From assembly GCA_022823775.1 (NCBI GenBank), contig JAJEHI010000057.1:1-40808 (forward strand): a stretch of 40,808 bases of DNA, in the 5' to 3' direction. This DNA comes from Defluviicoccus sp. Its GTDB lineage: Bacteria > Pseudomonadota > Alphaproteobacteria > MPNO01. The position numbers were made by a program, and so were the translations under genes. Shown here piece after piece: positions 33,065 to 40,721 of this stretch. The notes under the pieces are model-generated. The model was not told where the DNA came from. It was given only the letters and a program-made list of their open reading frames with translations, and did no database searches. How positions within the stretch are numbered: position 1 is the stretch's first letter; every line of letters begins with the position of its first letter.

Positions 33065-33840
33065 CGGCGGTCGAGGCCCGGACGGTCATCGAGCTGGATC
33101 GCGTCGACCGCTATTTCGGTGCTCATCCGGCGGTGCTCGACCTTTCCTTCAGGGTCATGGAAGGCGAGATCGTCGCGCTGCTGGGGCGCACCGGGGCGGG
33201 CAAGTCGACCGCGCTGCACATGATCATGGGGGTGCTGGAGCCGACGCGGGGGACGGTCCGGGTGGAAGGGCTGGACCCCTACGCGCAGTTCAAGGAGTTG
33301 CGCGGCAGGCTGTCGGTGAGCTTCCAGAACGACCGGCTGCTGCCCTGGCGCGCGGCCTGGGAGAACGTGGCGCTCGGCCTCGAAATCCTCGGTTTCGACA
33401 AGGAAACGCAGCGCAGCCGGGCGATCGAATGGCTGGAGAACGTCAAGATCGTCGGCGAGGAGAATGTCCGCAAATACCCGCACGAGCTCTCCGGCGGGAT
33501 GCGCCAGCGCGTCTCGCTCGCCCGCGCGCTCTGCGTCGATCCGGCGCTGGTCCTGCTCGACGAGAGCTTCAGCCAGCTCGACCACGTCACGTCCAAGGCG
33601 CTGCGCAGCGACTTCACCGAGCTCGTGCGCCGCCTCGGCAAGACGTGCGTCCTGATCACCCACAGGATCGACGACGCGCTGGAAATGGCGGACCGGATCC
33701 TGGTCCTCGCCGCCCCGGCGAAGCTCGCGCTGGAAGTCCGGGTGACGGCCGACCGGCGCGCCGATGCCGCTTGGCTCGAGACCCAGCACGCCGCCATCGC
33801 CGCCGCGATGGGAGGCGAGGACGAGACCGAGGCCGCGTAG
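33061..33840 (+). CDS. ABC transporter ATPase, SsuB/TauB-like
   Basis: 259-residue nucleotide-binding subunit. Walker A is GRTGAGKST at 42-50, the Q-loop FQND at about 88-91, signature LSGGMRQR at 143-150, Walker B VLLDES at 164-169 and the switch His in LITHRIDDA. A GTG at 33061 overlaps the permease stop, and GGAGG lies ten bases upstream; another GTG eight codons earlier is less likely. It completes a nitrate/sulfonate/taurine-type importer. There is no fused regulatory domain. Confidence 0.93.
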   Translation: MTAVEARTVIELDRVDRYFGAHPAVLDLSFRVMEGEIVALLGRTGAGKSTALHMIMGVLEPTRGTVRVEGLDPYAQFKELRGRLSVSFQNDRLLPWRAAWENVALGLEILGFDKETQRSRAIEWLENVKIVGEENVRKYPHELSGGMRQRVSLARALCVDPALVLLDESFSQLDHVTSKALRSDFTELVRRLGKTCVLITHRIDDALEMADRILVLAAPAKLALEVRVTADRRADAAWLETQHAAIAAAMGGEDETEAA

Positions 33841-33877
33841 AGAGACCAACCCCGGAGGCAAGGAGGGATAGCGCCGG

Positions 33878-35059
33878 ATGGCAAAGAATTTCCTTGAAGC
33901 GCAGGATGTCTGCATCGTCGCCTATGGCGAGACGAAGATCGATCGAAGAACCGGCAAGACGGCCTACGAGCTGGCCGCCGAAGTTGCCGAGGAGCTGTTC
34001 GCCAAGACGAATCTCGCGCCCGGGGACATCGACGGCCTCTCCTTCACGGTCCCGCTCAGCGAGTGCGCCAACCCGTTCTGGTCGAATTACTGCGCCGACT
34101 ATCTCGGCATCGTGCCGCGCTGGCTGCAGACCACCGATATCGGCGGCGCGTCGGCCATCGGCAATGTGACGCGCGCCGCGATGGCGCTCCAGAACGAGCT
34201 CTGCGAGACGGCGATGCTGATCGGCTCGGACGCGCCGTCGTCGAAATGGTCGGCGGTCTACGGCTCCTACCGCAACGAGTTCTGGGAGCCCACCGGAATC
34301 CAGGGCCCGCCCGGCGCCTTCGGCCTGCTGATGAACCGCTACCGGGCGCAGTACGAGCTCGACTTCGCCGGGCTCGGCGCGCTCGCCGTGGCCCAGCGGA
34401 ACGGCGCCGCGGTCAACGAGAACGCCTACGAGCGGTTCCGCAAGAAAATCACCGTCGACGATTATCTCACGTCGCGCGAGGTCTCGACGCCGCTCCGCCT
34501 GCTCGATTCGGTGATGTTCTGCGACGGCGCCAACGGGCTGGTGATGATGAAGACCGACCGGGCGCGGGAGCTCGGATTCGAGAACCGGGTCTACCCGTTC
34601 GCCTATTCGGAAATCACCAACTTCGCCGGCGCCGAGCAGACGCCCGACATCACCGAGACCGGGTTTTCGGTTTCCGGGCCCGATGCGCTCGCCAAGGCTG
34701 GCATGACGCCGGCCGACATCTCCATGTTCCACCCCTATGACGACTTCCTGATCGCGGTGATGCTGAAGCTGGAGCAGATCGGGTTCTGCGAGCGGGGACG
34801 CGGCTCGCAGTTCCTGCGCGATACCGACATCTCGCCGACCGGCGCGCTGCCCATCAATACCGGCGGCGGACAGATCGGCTGCGGCCAGCCGGGACTGGCC
34901 GGCGGCGGGGTCAATCTCGTCGAGGCGGTGCGCCAGCTGATGGGCGAGGCCGGCGAGCGCCAGGTGCCCGACCCGGCCAACGCGCTGGTCACCGGGATCG
35001 GCGTCATCCCCTACGGCCGGAACTGGGGCACCAGCAACGCGATGGTCCTGGTGAAGTAG
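33878..35059 (+). CDS. Thiolase-fold protein lacking thiolase catalytic residues
   Basis: 393-residue member of the SCP-x/lipid-transfer-type thiolase group. The nucleophile Cys region reads TTDIGGASAIG (Gly89-Gly90 instead of Cys), the catalytic His of the N-E-A-F/H-D-C-F motif is Tyr287 in FHPYDDF, the second His of GHP is Gln337 in CGQPG, and the C-terminal Cys of CxGGG is missing (TGIGVIPYG). All Claisen-condensation residues are thus absent. Proteins of this kind that pair with a DUF35 protein, such as Ltp2 with ChsH2, are retro-aldolases for CoA-linked side chains. The DUF35 gene follows after 23 bases. A retro-aldol or CoA-binding role is an inference. Confidence 0.88.
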   Translation: MAKNFLEAQDVCIVAYGETKIDRRTGKTAYELAAEVAEELFAKTNLAPGDIDGLSFTVPLSECANPFWSNYCADYLGIVPRWLQTTDIGGASAIGNVTRAAMALQNELCETAMLIGSDAPSSKWSAVYGSYRNEFWEPTGIQGPPGAFGLLMNRYRAQYELDFAGLGALAVAQRNGAAVNENAYERFRKKITVDDYLTSREVSTPLRLLDSVMFCDGANGLVMMKTDRARELGFENRVYPFAYSEITNFAGAEQTPDITETGFSVSGPDALAKAGMTPADISMFHPYDDFLIAVMLKLEQIGFCERGRGSQFLRDTDISPTGALPINTGGGQIGCGQPGLAGGGVNLVEAVRQLMGEAGERQVPDPANALVTGIGVIPYGRNWGTSNAMVLVK

Positions 35060-35082
35060 CGATCGCAGGAAGGAAGAACGAG

Positions 35083-35502
35083 ATGAATAAGCCAGCCCCC
35101 AAGCCGCGCCCGGTGCCGCGCCCGACCGCCAACACGCAGTTTTTCTGGGACGCCGCCAAGCGCGGCAAGCTCGCCTTGCAATACGACCCCGACGCGGACC
35201 GCTACCAGTTCTGGCCGCGCGCGATCTCGACCGCGACGGGCAAGCGCAACCTCGAATGGCGCGAGACCTCGGGCAAGGGCGAACTCTATTCCTACACCGT
35301 CACCCACGTGCCGACCGCCGGGTTCGAGGAGCGCACGCCCTACGTCGTCGGGCTGATCGAGCTCGACGAGAAGGTCCGGATCATCGGCAACGTCCTGAAT
35401 GTCGATCCCGACGCGCTGGAGATCGGGATGCGGGTCCGCGTGACGTTCGAGACCATGACCGACGATATCGATTATTTCGCCTTCGAGCCCGACGACGGAT
35501 GA
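35083..35502 (+). CDS. DUF35 OB-fold protein without the zinc ribbon cysteines
   Basis: 139-residue DUF35/rubredoxin-like zinc-ribbon plus OB-fold protein, the usual partner of non-canonical thiolases. The N-terminal helix (NTQFFWDAAKRGKLALQY) and OB domain (ELYSYTVTHVPTAGFEERTP) are clear. The zinc ribbon between them, normally C-x-x-C...C-x-x-C, reads YDPDADRYQFWPRAISTA; the protein has no cysteine at all, so it cannot hold the metal. It overlaps the acyl-CoA synthetase gene by 4 bases (ATGA). Confidence 0.88.
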   Translation: MNKPAPKPRPVPRPTANTQFFWDAAKRGKLALQYDPDADRYQFWPRAISTATGKRNLEWRETSGKGELYSYTVTHVPTAGFEERTPYVVGLIELDEKVRIIGNVLNVDPDALEIGMRVRVTFETMTDDIDYFAFEPDDG

Positions 35503-37097
35503 AGCTCGCCACCCTGCTCTCGCAGAACGCGCGGCGCTATCCCGACAAGGTCGCTCTGGTCTGCGAGGACCGCCGGTCGACCTTCGCCGAGCTCGACGCG
35601 CGGGGCGACCGGCTCGCCAACGCGCTCGCCGCTCGGGGGATCGGCTGCGGCGACCGGGTCGCGATCGCCATGCCGAACGGGATCGAGCTAGTCGAGGCAA
35701 TGGCGGCGACGCTCAAGCTCGGCGCGCTGATCGTGCCGCTCTCGACCAGGCTCGCCGCGCGCGAGATCGCCTACATCGTCGGTCACTGCGAGCCCGGGGC
35801 GGTGCTCTACGGCGAGGGCATGCGGCAGGCCGTCGCGGCCGCGCTCGACGGGCTTCCGGGCGTGCCCCGGATCGTCGTCGGCGTGCCGGAGGCGGGCGAG
35901 GAGGCGTTTTCCGCGGTCCTCCAGTCCGGCGCGCCCGGACCGCCGCCGGCCCCGCCCGCCGCCGCGGACGACTGCATGATCGCCTATACCTCGGGCACGA
36001 CGGGCCGGCCCAAGGGGGCGGTCGGGACCAACGCGAACCTCGTCGTCGCGTCGTTCGCCAACGTGGCGGAGTGGGGGCTGAACGAGCGCGACGTGGTGCT
36101 GGCGACCACCGCGATGGCGCACCGGACCGGGTTGAGCCGGCTCGCCAACGCGGTCACGGTCGGCTGCCGCCTGGTCATGCAGCCGCGCTTCGACGCGGCC
36201 GGCGCGCTGTCGGCGATCGAGCGCGAGAAGGTGACCGTCGCGGGCGGCGTGCCGACCGTCTTCCGCATGATGACGCCGGAGTTCGAGAAGCGGCCGGAGG
36301 CGGCTTCGTCCCTCCGCCTGATCGTCGCCACCGGAGAGGTGTTCCCGGTCCCCGTCAAGGAGCGCCTGCGGGCCGCGATCCCGCATGTCGGGCTCTACAC
36401 CTTCCTCGCCCAGACCGAGGCCGGGTACATCGCGGCGCTCCGTCCCGACGAGCAGGAGGCGCGCCCGCACGCGACGGGCCGGCCGATCATGGGCGTCGAG
36501 ACCCGCGTCGTCGGCGCGGACGGGAACGACGTGCCCCGGGGCGAGCCGGGCGAGCTCCTGGTGCGCTGCGGCGCGCCCGGCCGCGCGGTCGTCATGCGCG
36601 AATATTTCCGCGACCCCGGGGCGACCGAAGCGGCGTTCGACGGCGACTGGTTCCGCACCGGCGACGTGGGCTATTTCGACGCCGACGGGTATATCTACTT
36701 CGTCGACCGCGCCAAGGACATGATCGTGACCGGCGGGCTCAACGTCTATTCCAAGGAGGTCGAGATCGCCCTGATCGACCACCAAGCGGTGGCCGACGCG
36801 GCGGTGGTCGGCGTGCCGGACGACGAGTTCGGCGAGGCGATCGCGGCCTGCGTCATCCTGGAAGAGGGCCGAACGGCCGCCGCCGGGGAGCTGATCGAGC
36901 ACTGCCGCGCGCGGATCGCGAGCTACAAGAAGCCGAGGCACGTCCACTTCTTCGACGACCTGCCGCGCACCGGCACCGGCAAGGTGATGAAGCAGGAGCT
37001 GAAGAAGCGGCTGGCGTCCCTCGATACGGCCCCCGCGGGGCCTGCTCGGGATGAGGGGAAGGGTTTCGGGTCCGCTCCCCACCCTCATCCCGAGTAG
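35499..37097 (+). CDS. Acyl-CoA synthetase (AMP-binding) with repeat-derived C-terminus
   Basis: 532-residue adenylate-forming CoA ligase. The AMP-binding P-loop YTSGTTGRPKG lies at 163-173, later motifs are TGDVGYFDADGYIYFVDRAKDM (hinge region) and PRTGTGKVMKQEL with the catalytic Lys495. It activates a carboxylic acid to its CoA thioester; specificity is unknown. The last 26 codons and the stop are family B repeat sequence (37018-37097), giving the tail SLDTAPAGPARDEG...PHPHPE, beyond the normal family end near KKRLA. It is coupled to the DUF35 gene. Confidence 0.92.
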   Translation: MKLATLLSQNARRYPDKVALVCEDRRSTFAELDARGDRLANALAARGIGCGDRVAIAMPNGIELVEAMAATLKLGALIVPLSTRLAAREIAYIVGHCEPGAVLYGEGMRQAVAAALDGLPGVPRIVVGVPEAGEEAFSAVLQSGAPGPPPAPPAAADDCMIAYTSGTTGRPKGAVGTNANLVVASFANVAEWGLNERDVVLATTAMAHRTGLSRLANAVTVGCRLVMQPRFDAAGALSAIEREKVTVAGGVPTVFRMMTPEFEKRPEAASSLRLIVATGEVFPVPVKERLRAAIPHVGLYTFLAQTEAGYIAALRPDEQEARPHATGRPIMGVETRVVGADGNDVPRGEPGELLVRCGAPGRAVVMREYFRDPGATEAAFDGDWFRTGDVGYFDADGYIYFVDRAKDMIVTGGLNVYSKEVEIALIDHQAVADAAVVGVPDDEFGEAIAACVILEEGRTAAAGELIEHCRARIASYKKPRHVHFFDDLPRTGTGKVMKQELKKRLASLDTAPAGPARDEGKGFGSAPHPHPE

Positions 37098-37119
37098 CCG
37101 CGAAGCGGCGTATCGAAGG
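37018..37119. repeat. Family B long palindrome, copy 3 (partly coding)
   Basis: Outer arms CCCTCGATAC/GTATCGAAGG, inner arms CTGCTCGGGATGAGGG/CCCTCATCCCGAGTAG, and a CCGCGAAGCGG arm hairpin. The left 80 bases encode the tail of the acyl-CoA synthetase, and the inner-arm GAGTAG supplies its stop. Only 7 bases separate the repeat from the ATG of the DoxX-like gene. Confidence 0.88.
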
Positions 37120-37126
37120 ACGCGCC

Positions 37127-37495
37127 ATGTACGCCGATCACACCCCTCTCGAAGCCGCCGGCCAGGCCCTGATCGCCTTCCTGTTCCTCGGCACGGCGCT
37201 GATCAACTCGACGATGAAGGCCAGGCAGCACGCCGAGCGCATCGCGGCGCAGGGGATTCCCGCGCCCTACACGGTGCTCTGGACCGGCTTCGCGATGCAG
37301 TACGCGGGCGGGATCATGATCGCGCTCGATGTCTGGACCGATACCGGCGCCGTGATCCTGATCGTCTTCACCGTGCTGGCGACGGCGATCTTCCACCGCT
37401 TCTGGGAAGTGGAGGAGCCGCTCAGGCGGCACCTCCACCAGGCCTTCCTGTTCTCCAACTGCGGGCTCTGCGGCGGGCTTCTGCTTCTGATCTGA
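37127..37495 (+). CDS. DoxX-like membrane protein
   Basis: 122-residue protein with four predicted transmembrane helices, resembling the DoxX family: QALIAFLFLGTALINSTMKAR, HAERIAAQGIPAPYTVLWTGF, a central GGIMIALDVWTDTGAVILIV and FHRFWEVEEPLRRHLHQAFLFSNCGLCGGLLLL. DoxX proteins are linked to redox or membrane-stress functions, but most are uncharacterised. It follows the acyl-CoA synthetase gene closely and may belong to the same transcript. No good Shine-Dalgarno is seen; AAGGA of the repeat end lies about 7 bases upstream and may serve. Confidence 0.82.
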   Translation: MYADHTPLEAAGQALIAFLFLGTALINSTMKARQHAERIAAQGIPAPYTVLWTGFAMQYAGGIMIALDVWTDTGAVILIVFTVLATAIFHRFWEVEEPLRRHLHQAFLFSNCGLCGGLLLLI

Positions 37496-37528
37496 GCCCT
37501 GTTCCGGCCGCGGTCATTCCCCCAAACC

Positions 37529-37603
37529 GTCATGCCCGGACTTGTTCCGGGCATCTCTCCCGGCGAGCGCGTGGATGGCCGGAACAAGTCCGGCCATGAC
37601 GAG
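37529..37603. repeat. Family C double-hairpin repeat
   Basis: Two hairpins in inverse orientation: ATGCCCGGA-CTTGT-TCCGGGCAT (37532-37554) and ATGGCCGGA-ACAAG-TCCGGCCAT (37575-37597), joined by CTCTCCCGGCGAGCGCGTGG. This is a type of repeat widespread in alphaproteobacterial intergenic DNA. It lies between two convergent genes and could act as a bidirectional transcript end. Confidence 0.85.
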
Positions 37604-37610
37604 GTCGGCG

Positions 37611-38243
37611 TTACGGCACCGGGATGTCCTGCACCTTGTTGGGGACGTCGTAGCCCTTTTGCACCGCCGGGCGGCCGGCGATCTCGGCGTACCAGCGCTT
37701 GAGGTTCGGGAAATCGGCCCAGTCGATCCGGTGCCATTCGTAGCGCGAGATCCACGGCCAGGTGGCGATGTCGGCGATCGTGTAGTCCTCGCCCGCGAGG
37801 TACCGCGTCTCGCCGAGCCGCTTGTTGAGCACGCCGTAGATCCGCCTGGTCTCGTTCAGGAAGCGCTCCTCGGCATAGGGCGCCTTGCCCTCGTTGAAGC
37901 GGGCGAAATGGTGGGTCTGGCCGAGCATCGGGCCGACCGAACCCATCTGCATCATCAGCCACTCCATGACCTTCCAGCGGCCCTTCTCGTCGCCCGGCAT
38001 CAGCATGCCGGTCTTGTCGGCGAGATAGAGCAGGATCGCGCCCGATTCCATCAGCGAGGTCCCGGTGTCGCGGTCGACGATGGCGGGGATCTTGTTGTTC
38101 GGGCTGATCGCGAGGAAGTCCGGCGCGAACTGCTCGTCCTTGCCGATGTTTATCGGGTGCGTCTCGTAGTCGAGCCCGAACTCCTCGAGCCCGATCGAGA
38201 CCTTGCGGCCGTTCGGCGTCTGCCAGGTGTAGAGGTCGATCAT
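37611..38243 (-). CDS. Glutathione S-transferase, YfcG-like (Nu class)
   Basis: 210-residue glutathione transferase resembling E. coli YfcG, a disulfide-bond oxidoreductase. The active-site stretch is TWQTPNGRKVSIGLEE at 6-21, with PNNKIPAIVD (cis-Pro) and ESGAILLYLADKTG next. The C-terminal helical domain has EDYTIADIATWPWI, a typical GST N-capping motif. AGGGGGACAGGA precedes the ATG. Divergent from the DUF1330 gene with 112 bases between. Confidence 0.93.
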   Translation of the reverse strand: MIDLYTWQTPNGRKVSIGLEEFGLDYETHPINIGKDEQFAPDFLAISPNNKIPAIVDRDTGTSLMESGAILLYLADKTGMLMPGDEKGRWKVMEWLMMQMGSVGPMLGQTHHFARFNEGKAPYAEERFLNETRRIYGVLNKRLGETRYLAGEDYTIADIATWPWISRYEWHRIDWADFPNLKRWYAEIAGRPAVQKGYDVPNKVQDIPVP

Positions 38244-38355
38244 TCCTGTCCCCCTTGTGTGTCGGCGCGGCGCGCCATGCTATGAATGGTGTGGAGCGCA
38301 ACATAGAGGGCGGACCCCGCCAGATCGACTCCGCCGCCCCGACGAGGAGACCGGA

Positions 38356-38649
38356 ATGCCCGCCTACTGGATCGCCCACGGCAAGATCAACAAGCCCGAG
38401 CAGTACAAGAACTACGCCGATCGGGTGCCGGAAATCCTCGCCAAGTACAACGGGAAAGTGCTGGCGAGGGGCGGCGAGTACAAGACGCTCGAAGGGCCGG
38501 ACGATTTCCCGCGCCACGTGGTGATCGAGTTCGAGTCGCTCGAACAGGCCGAGGCCTGCTTCGAGTCCGAGGAATACCGGAGCGCCGCCGCCCACCGCCG
38601 CGCCGACGGCGCGGGCGAGGTGCGGATTACCATCGTCGACGGCCAGTAG
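38356..38649 (+). CDS. DUF1330 family protein
   Basis: 97-residue small cytosolic protein of the DUF1330 dimeric alpha-beta barrel (ferredoxin-like) family. The pattern PAYWIAHGKINKPEQYKNYADRVPE, GKVLARGGEYKTLEG and VVIEFESLEQAEACFESEEYRSA is diagnostic. Function is not known; some relatives are small-molecule-binding or monooxygenase-fold proteins. GAGGAGACCGGA sets the ATG at 38356. It is followed after 14 bases by the SDR gene. Confidence 0.9.
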   Translation: MPAYWIAHGKINKPEQYKNYADRVPEILAKYNGKVLARGGEYKTLEGPDDFPRHVVIEFESLEQAEACFESEEYRSAAAHRRADGAGEVRITIVDGQ

Positions 38650-38663
38650 GGGGAGGGCGAGCA

Positions 38664-39506
38664 ATGGCCGATCGGGTGCTCGAAGGGAAAGTCGTGCTGA
38701 TGACCGGCGCGGGGCGCGGCATGGGGCGCGAGATGTCGCTCGCGCTCGCCGAGGCCGGCGCGAAGGTGGCGATGATCGACATCGACGAGGACGTGCTGAC
38801 CGCCGCCGCGCGCGACGCGGAAGCGGCGGGCGGGCAGGGCTGCGCGCTTCCCATCGTCTGCGACGTGACCGACGCGGACCGGGCGGCGGCGACGCTGGAC
38901 GAGATCCTCGGCCGCTTCGGCCGGCTCGACATGCTGGTCAACGACGCCGTCGTGGGGCCGGAGCGGATCGGCGACAATTTCTTCCACGACCCGCCCAAAT
39001 TCTGGCAGCTCGAGGACGCGCTGTGGCGCCAGATGCTGGAGGTCAATGTCTACGGCCCGCAGCTGATGGCCCGCACCGTCGCGCCGACCATGCTGGAGGC
39101 CGGGCGCGGGCGGATCGTCAACGTCACCACCAGCCTGAATACCATGTACCGCGCCGGCGCCGGCTGTTACGGCCCGTCCAAGGCGGCGCTGGAGGCGCAT
39201 ACCCACATCATGGCGCACGACCTCGAAGGGACGGGCGTGACGGCCAACGTGCTGATCCCGGGCGGGCCGGTGAACACGCGGATGATCCCGGTGGCGTCGG
39301 GCGTCGACCGCGCCGCGCTGATCCAGCCGACGGTGATGCGCGCGCCGATCGTCTGGCTCTGCTCGGACGATTCCGACGGCGTCAGCGGCATGCGATTCAT
39401 CGCGCTCCGCTGGGATGCGTCCCTGCCGCGCGACGAACGCATCGAAGCCGCCGGCGCCCCCGTCGCCTGGACCCAGCTCGGCGCGCAGTCCGTGCAGCCG
39501 GACTGA
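38664..39506 (+). CDS. SDR family oxidoreductase
   Basis: 280-residue classical short-chain dehydrogenase. The cofactor motif TGAGRGMG is at about 14-21, Asp40-type residues in AMIDIDED suggest NAD(H), the N-N-A-G motif is altered to VNDAVVG, and the active site is Ser in NVTTSLNT with Tyr-x-x-x-Lys in CYGPSKAAL. A C-terminal extension (SGMRFIALRWDASLPRDERI) is longer than usual. AGGGGGAGGGCG precedes the ATG. It is probably co-transcribed with DUF1330. Confidence 0.93.
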   Translation: MADRVLEGKVVLMTGAGRGMGREMSLALAEAGAKVAMIDIDEDVLTAAARDAEAAGGQGCALPIVCDVTDADRAAATLDEILGRFGRLDMLVNDAVVGPERIGDNFFHDPPKFWQLEDALWRQMLEVNVYGPQLMARTVAPTMLEAGRGRIVNVTTSLNTMYRAGAGCYGPSKAALEAHTHIMAHDLEGTGVTANVLIPGGPVNTRMIPVASGVDRAALIQPTVMRAPIVWLCSDDSDGVSGMRFIALRWDASLPRDERIEAAGAPVAWTQLGAQSVQPD

Positions 39507-39510
39507 GCCT

Positions 39511-39617
39511 CCCCCTCACCCCGACCCTCTCCCCGCTGGGGAGAGGGGGCGTTGCGCCGCGGGGCTCCCGCCTTTCCTTCTCCCCTCCCGCTCGCGGGAG
39601 GGGCCGGGGGAGGGTGG
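39511..39617. repeat. Family A double-hairpin repeat, copy 3
   Basis: Same order as copy 1: CCCTCTCCCC-GCT-GGGGAGAGGG, a variable linker, then CCCCTCCCGC-TC-GCGGGAGGGG, ending GGGGGAGGGTGGG. It fills the gap between the convergent SDR and alpha/beta hydrolase genes. Confidence 0.88.
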
Positions 39618-39623
39618 GCCGCC

Positions 39624-40697
39624 CTACCCCACCAGGTGCCTGGCCAGGAAATCCGCCATCGGCATCCGCGTCGTGTGGTAGAGGTTGTGGCAGCAGTGGA
39701 TGCCGTCGGGCTCGTACTGGGTGACGATCTCGGACGCGTTGACCGCTTCCGATTCCAGCCGGGTCGCCTGGGCGAACGGGATCAGATCGTCCTTCATCCC
39801 GTGCTGGAGATAGAGCGCGCATTCGATCCGCTCGGCGCAGTCGCCAAGGTCGATGAACTTCAGCCGCTCCTTCCCCTTCGCCGGGTCGGTCTCGCCGGCG
39901 CAGTAGGTGAAGCCGTTGCGGGTGATGTCGTGCATGTCCCACCAGTAGGTCTGGAGCTCGTAGAGGACGCCCCAGCAGACGCAGGCCGCGATCCGCCTGT
40001 CGTGCGCCGCGCTCCGGGGCGCGTAGTAGCCGCCGAAGCTCCGCCCCAGGATGCCGAACTTCGATCCGTCGATGTCGTCCCGCGCCTCCAGCGCGTCGAG
40101 CACGGCCGAGGTGAAGCGCTCGAAATCCGGCCGGATCGGGGTCTGGAAGTACATCTCGCCCTGGCCCGGCCCGTCGAAGGCGAAGGTCGCCATGCCGCGG
40201 TCGTGGCACATGCGCTCGAACAGGTAGCTCTCCTCCTTGGTGCTTTCGAGCCCGCCGATCAGCACCGCGCAGCGCGGCCGCTCCACGCCGGGCGGCTTGC
40301 GCAGGAAGCCCGGGATCGAGAACCCCTCGAACGGCACGTCGACGCGCTCGGCCGGCGGGAAGAACAGCGGCGCCGCGCGGTTATACAGCGCGACCTTCCG
40401 CTTCTGCCCGGCCTCGCGCAGGTCGGGGCGCTCGAACATGTAGAACTGGGCGTAGTGGTAATACATCGAGGCCCGCCACAGGCAGACACCGGCGGTGATC
40501 GCGCCGCCGCCGGCCAGCGCGGTCTCGGCCATCGCCTCGTAGCGGTCGCCGATCGAGGTCACCGTCTCGTACCAGTCGCCCCAGCCGGTGCAGCGCTCCA
40601 GGATCTCGTCGATGTCGGCGGCGTCCAGCCCGTCGCCGATCATCCGCCCCTTGCTGCTCTCCATCACCTCGGCGATGACGTCGGCGTGCTCGCTCAT
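39624..40697 (-). CDS. Alpha/beta hydrolase, resembling C-C bond hydrolases
   Basis: 357-residue alpha/beta hydrolase with a helical N-terminal part (about residues 1-115), a layout shared with FrsA-like esterases and 2,6-dihydroxypseudooxynicotine hydrolase. Nucleophile Ser220 is in LGRSFGGYYA; Asp303 or 304 (MKDDLIPF) and His334 (DGIHCCHN) complete the triad; Glu151 lies in the oxyanion strand GGLESTKEES. GGGAGGAGA precedes the ATG. It may cleave a ketone or ester; the nicotine-type substrate is not implied. Confidence 0.85.
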   Translation of the reverse strand: MSEHADVIAEVMESSKGRMIGDGLDAADIDEILERCTGWGDWYETVTSIGDRYEAMAETALAGGGAITAGVCLWRASMYYHYAQFYMFERPDLREAGQKRKVALYNRAAPLFFPPAERVDVPFEGFSIPGFLRKPPGVERPRCAVLIGGLESTKEESYLFERMCHDRGMATFAFDGPGQGEMYFQTPIRPDFERFTSAVLDALEARDDIDGSKFGILGRSFGGYYAPRSAAHDRRIAACVCWGVLYELQTYWWDMHDITRNGFTYCAGETDPAKGKERLKFIDLGDCAERIECALYLQHGMKDDLIPFAQATRLESEAVNASEIVTQYEPDGIHCCHNLYHTTRMPMADFLARHLVG

Positions 40698-40721
40698 GGG
40701 TCTCCTCCCTTTCTTCCCGCC

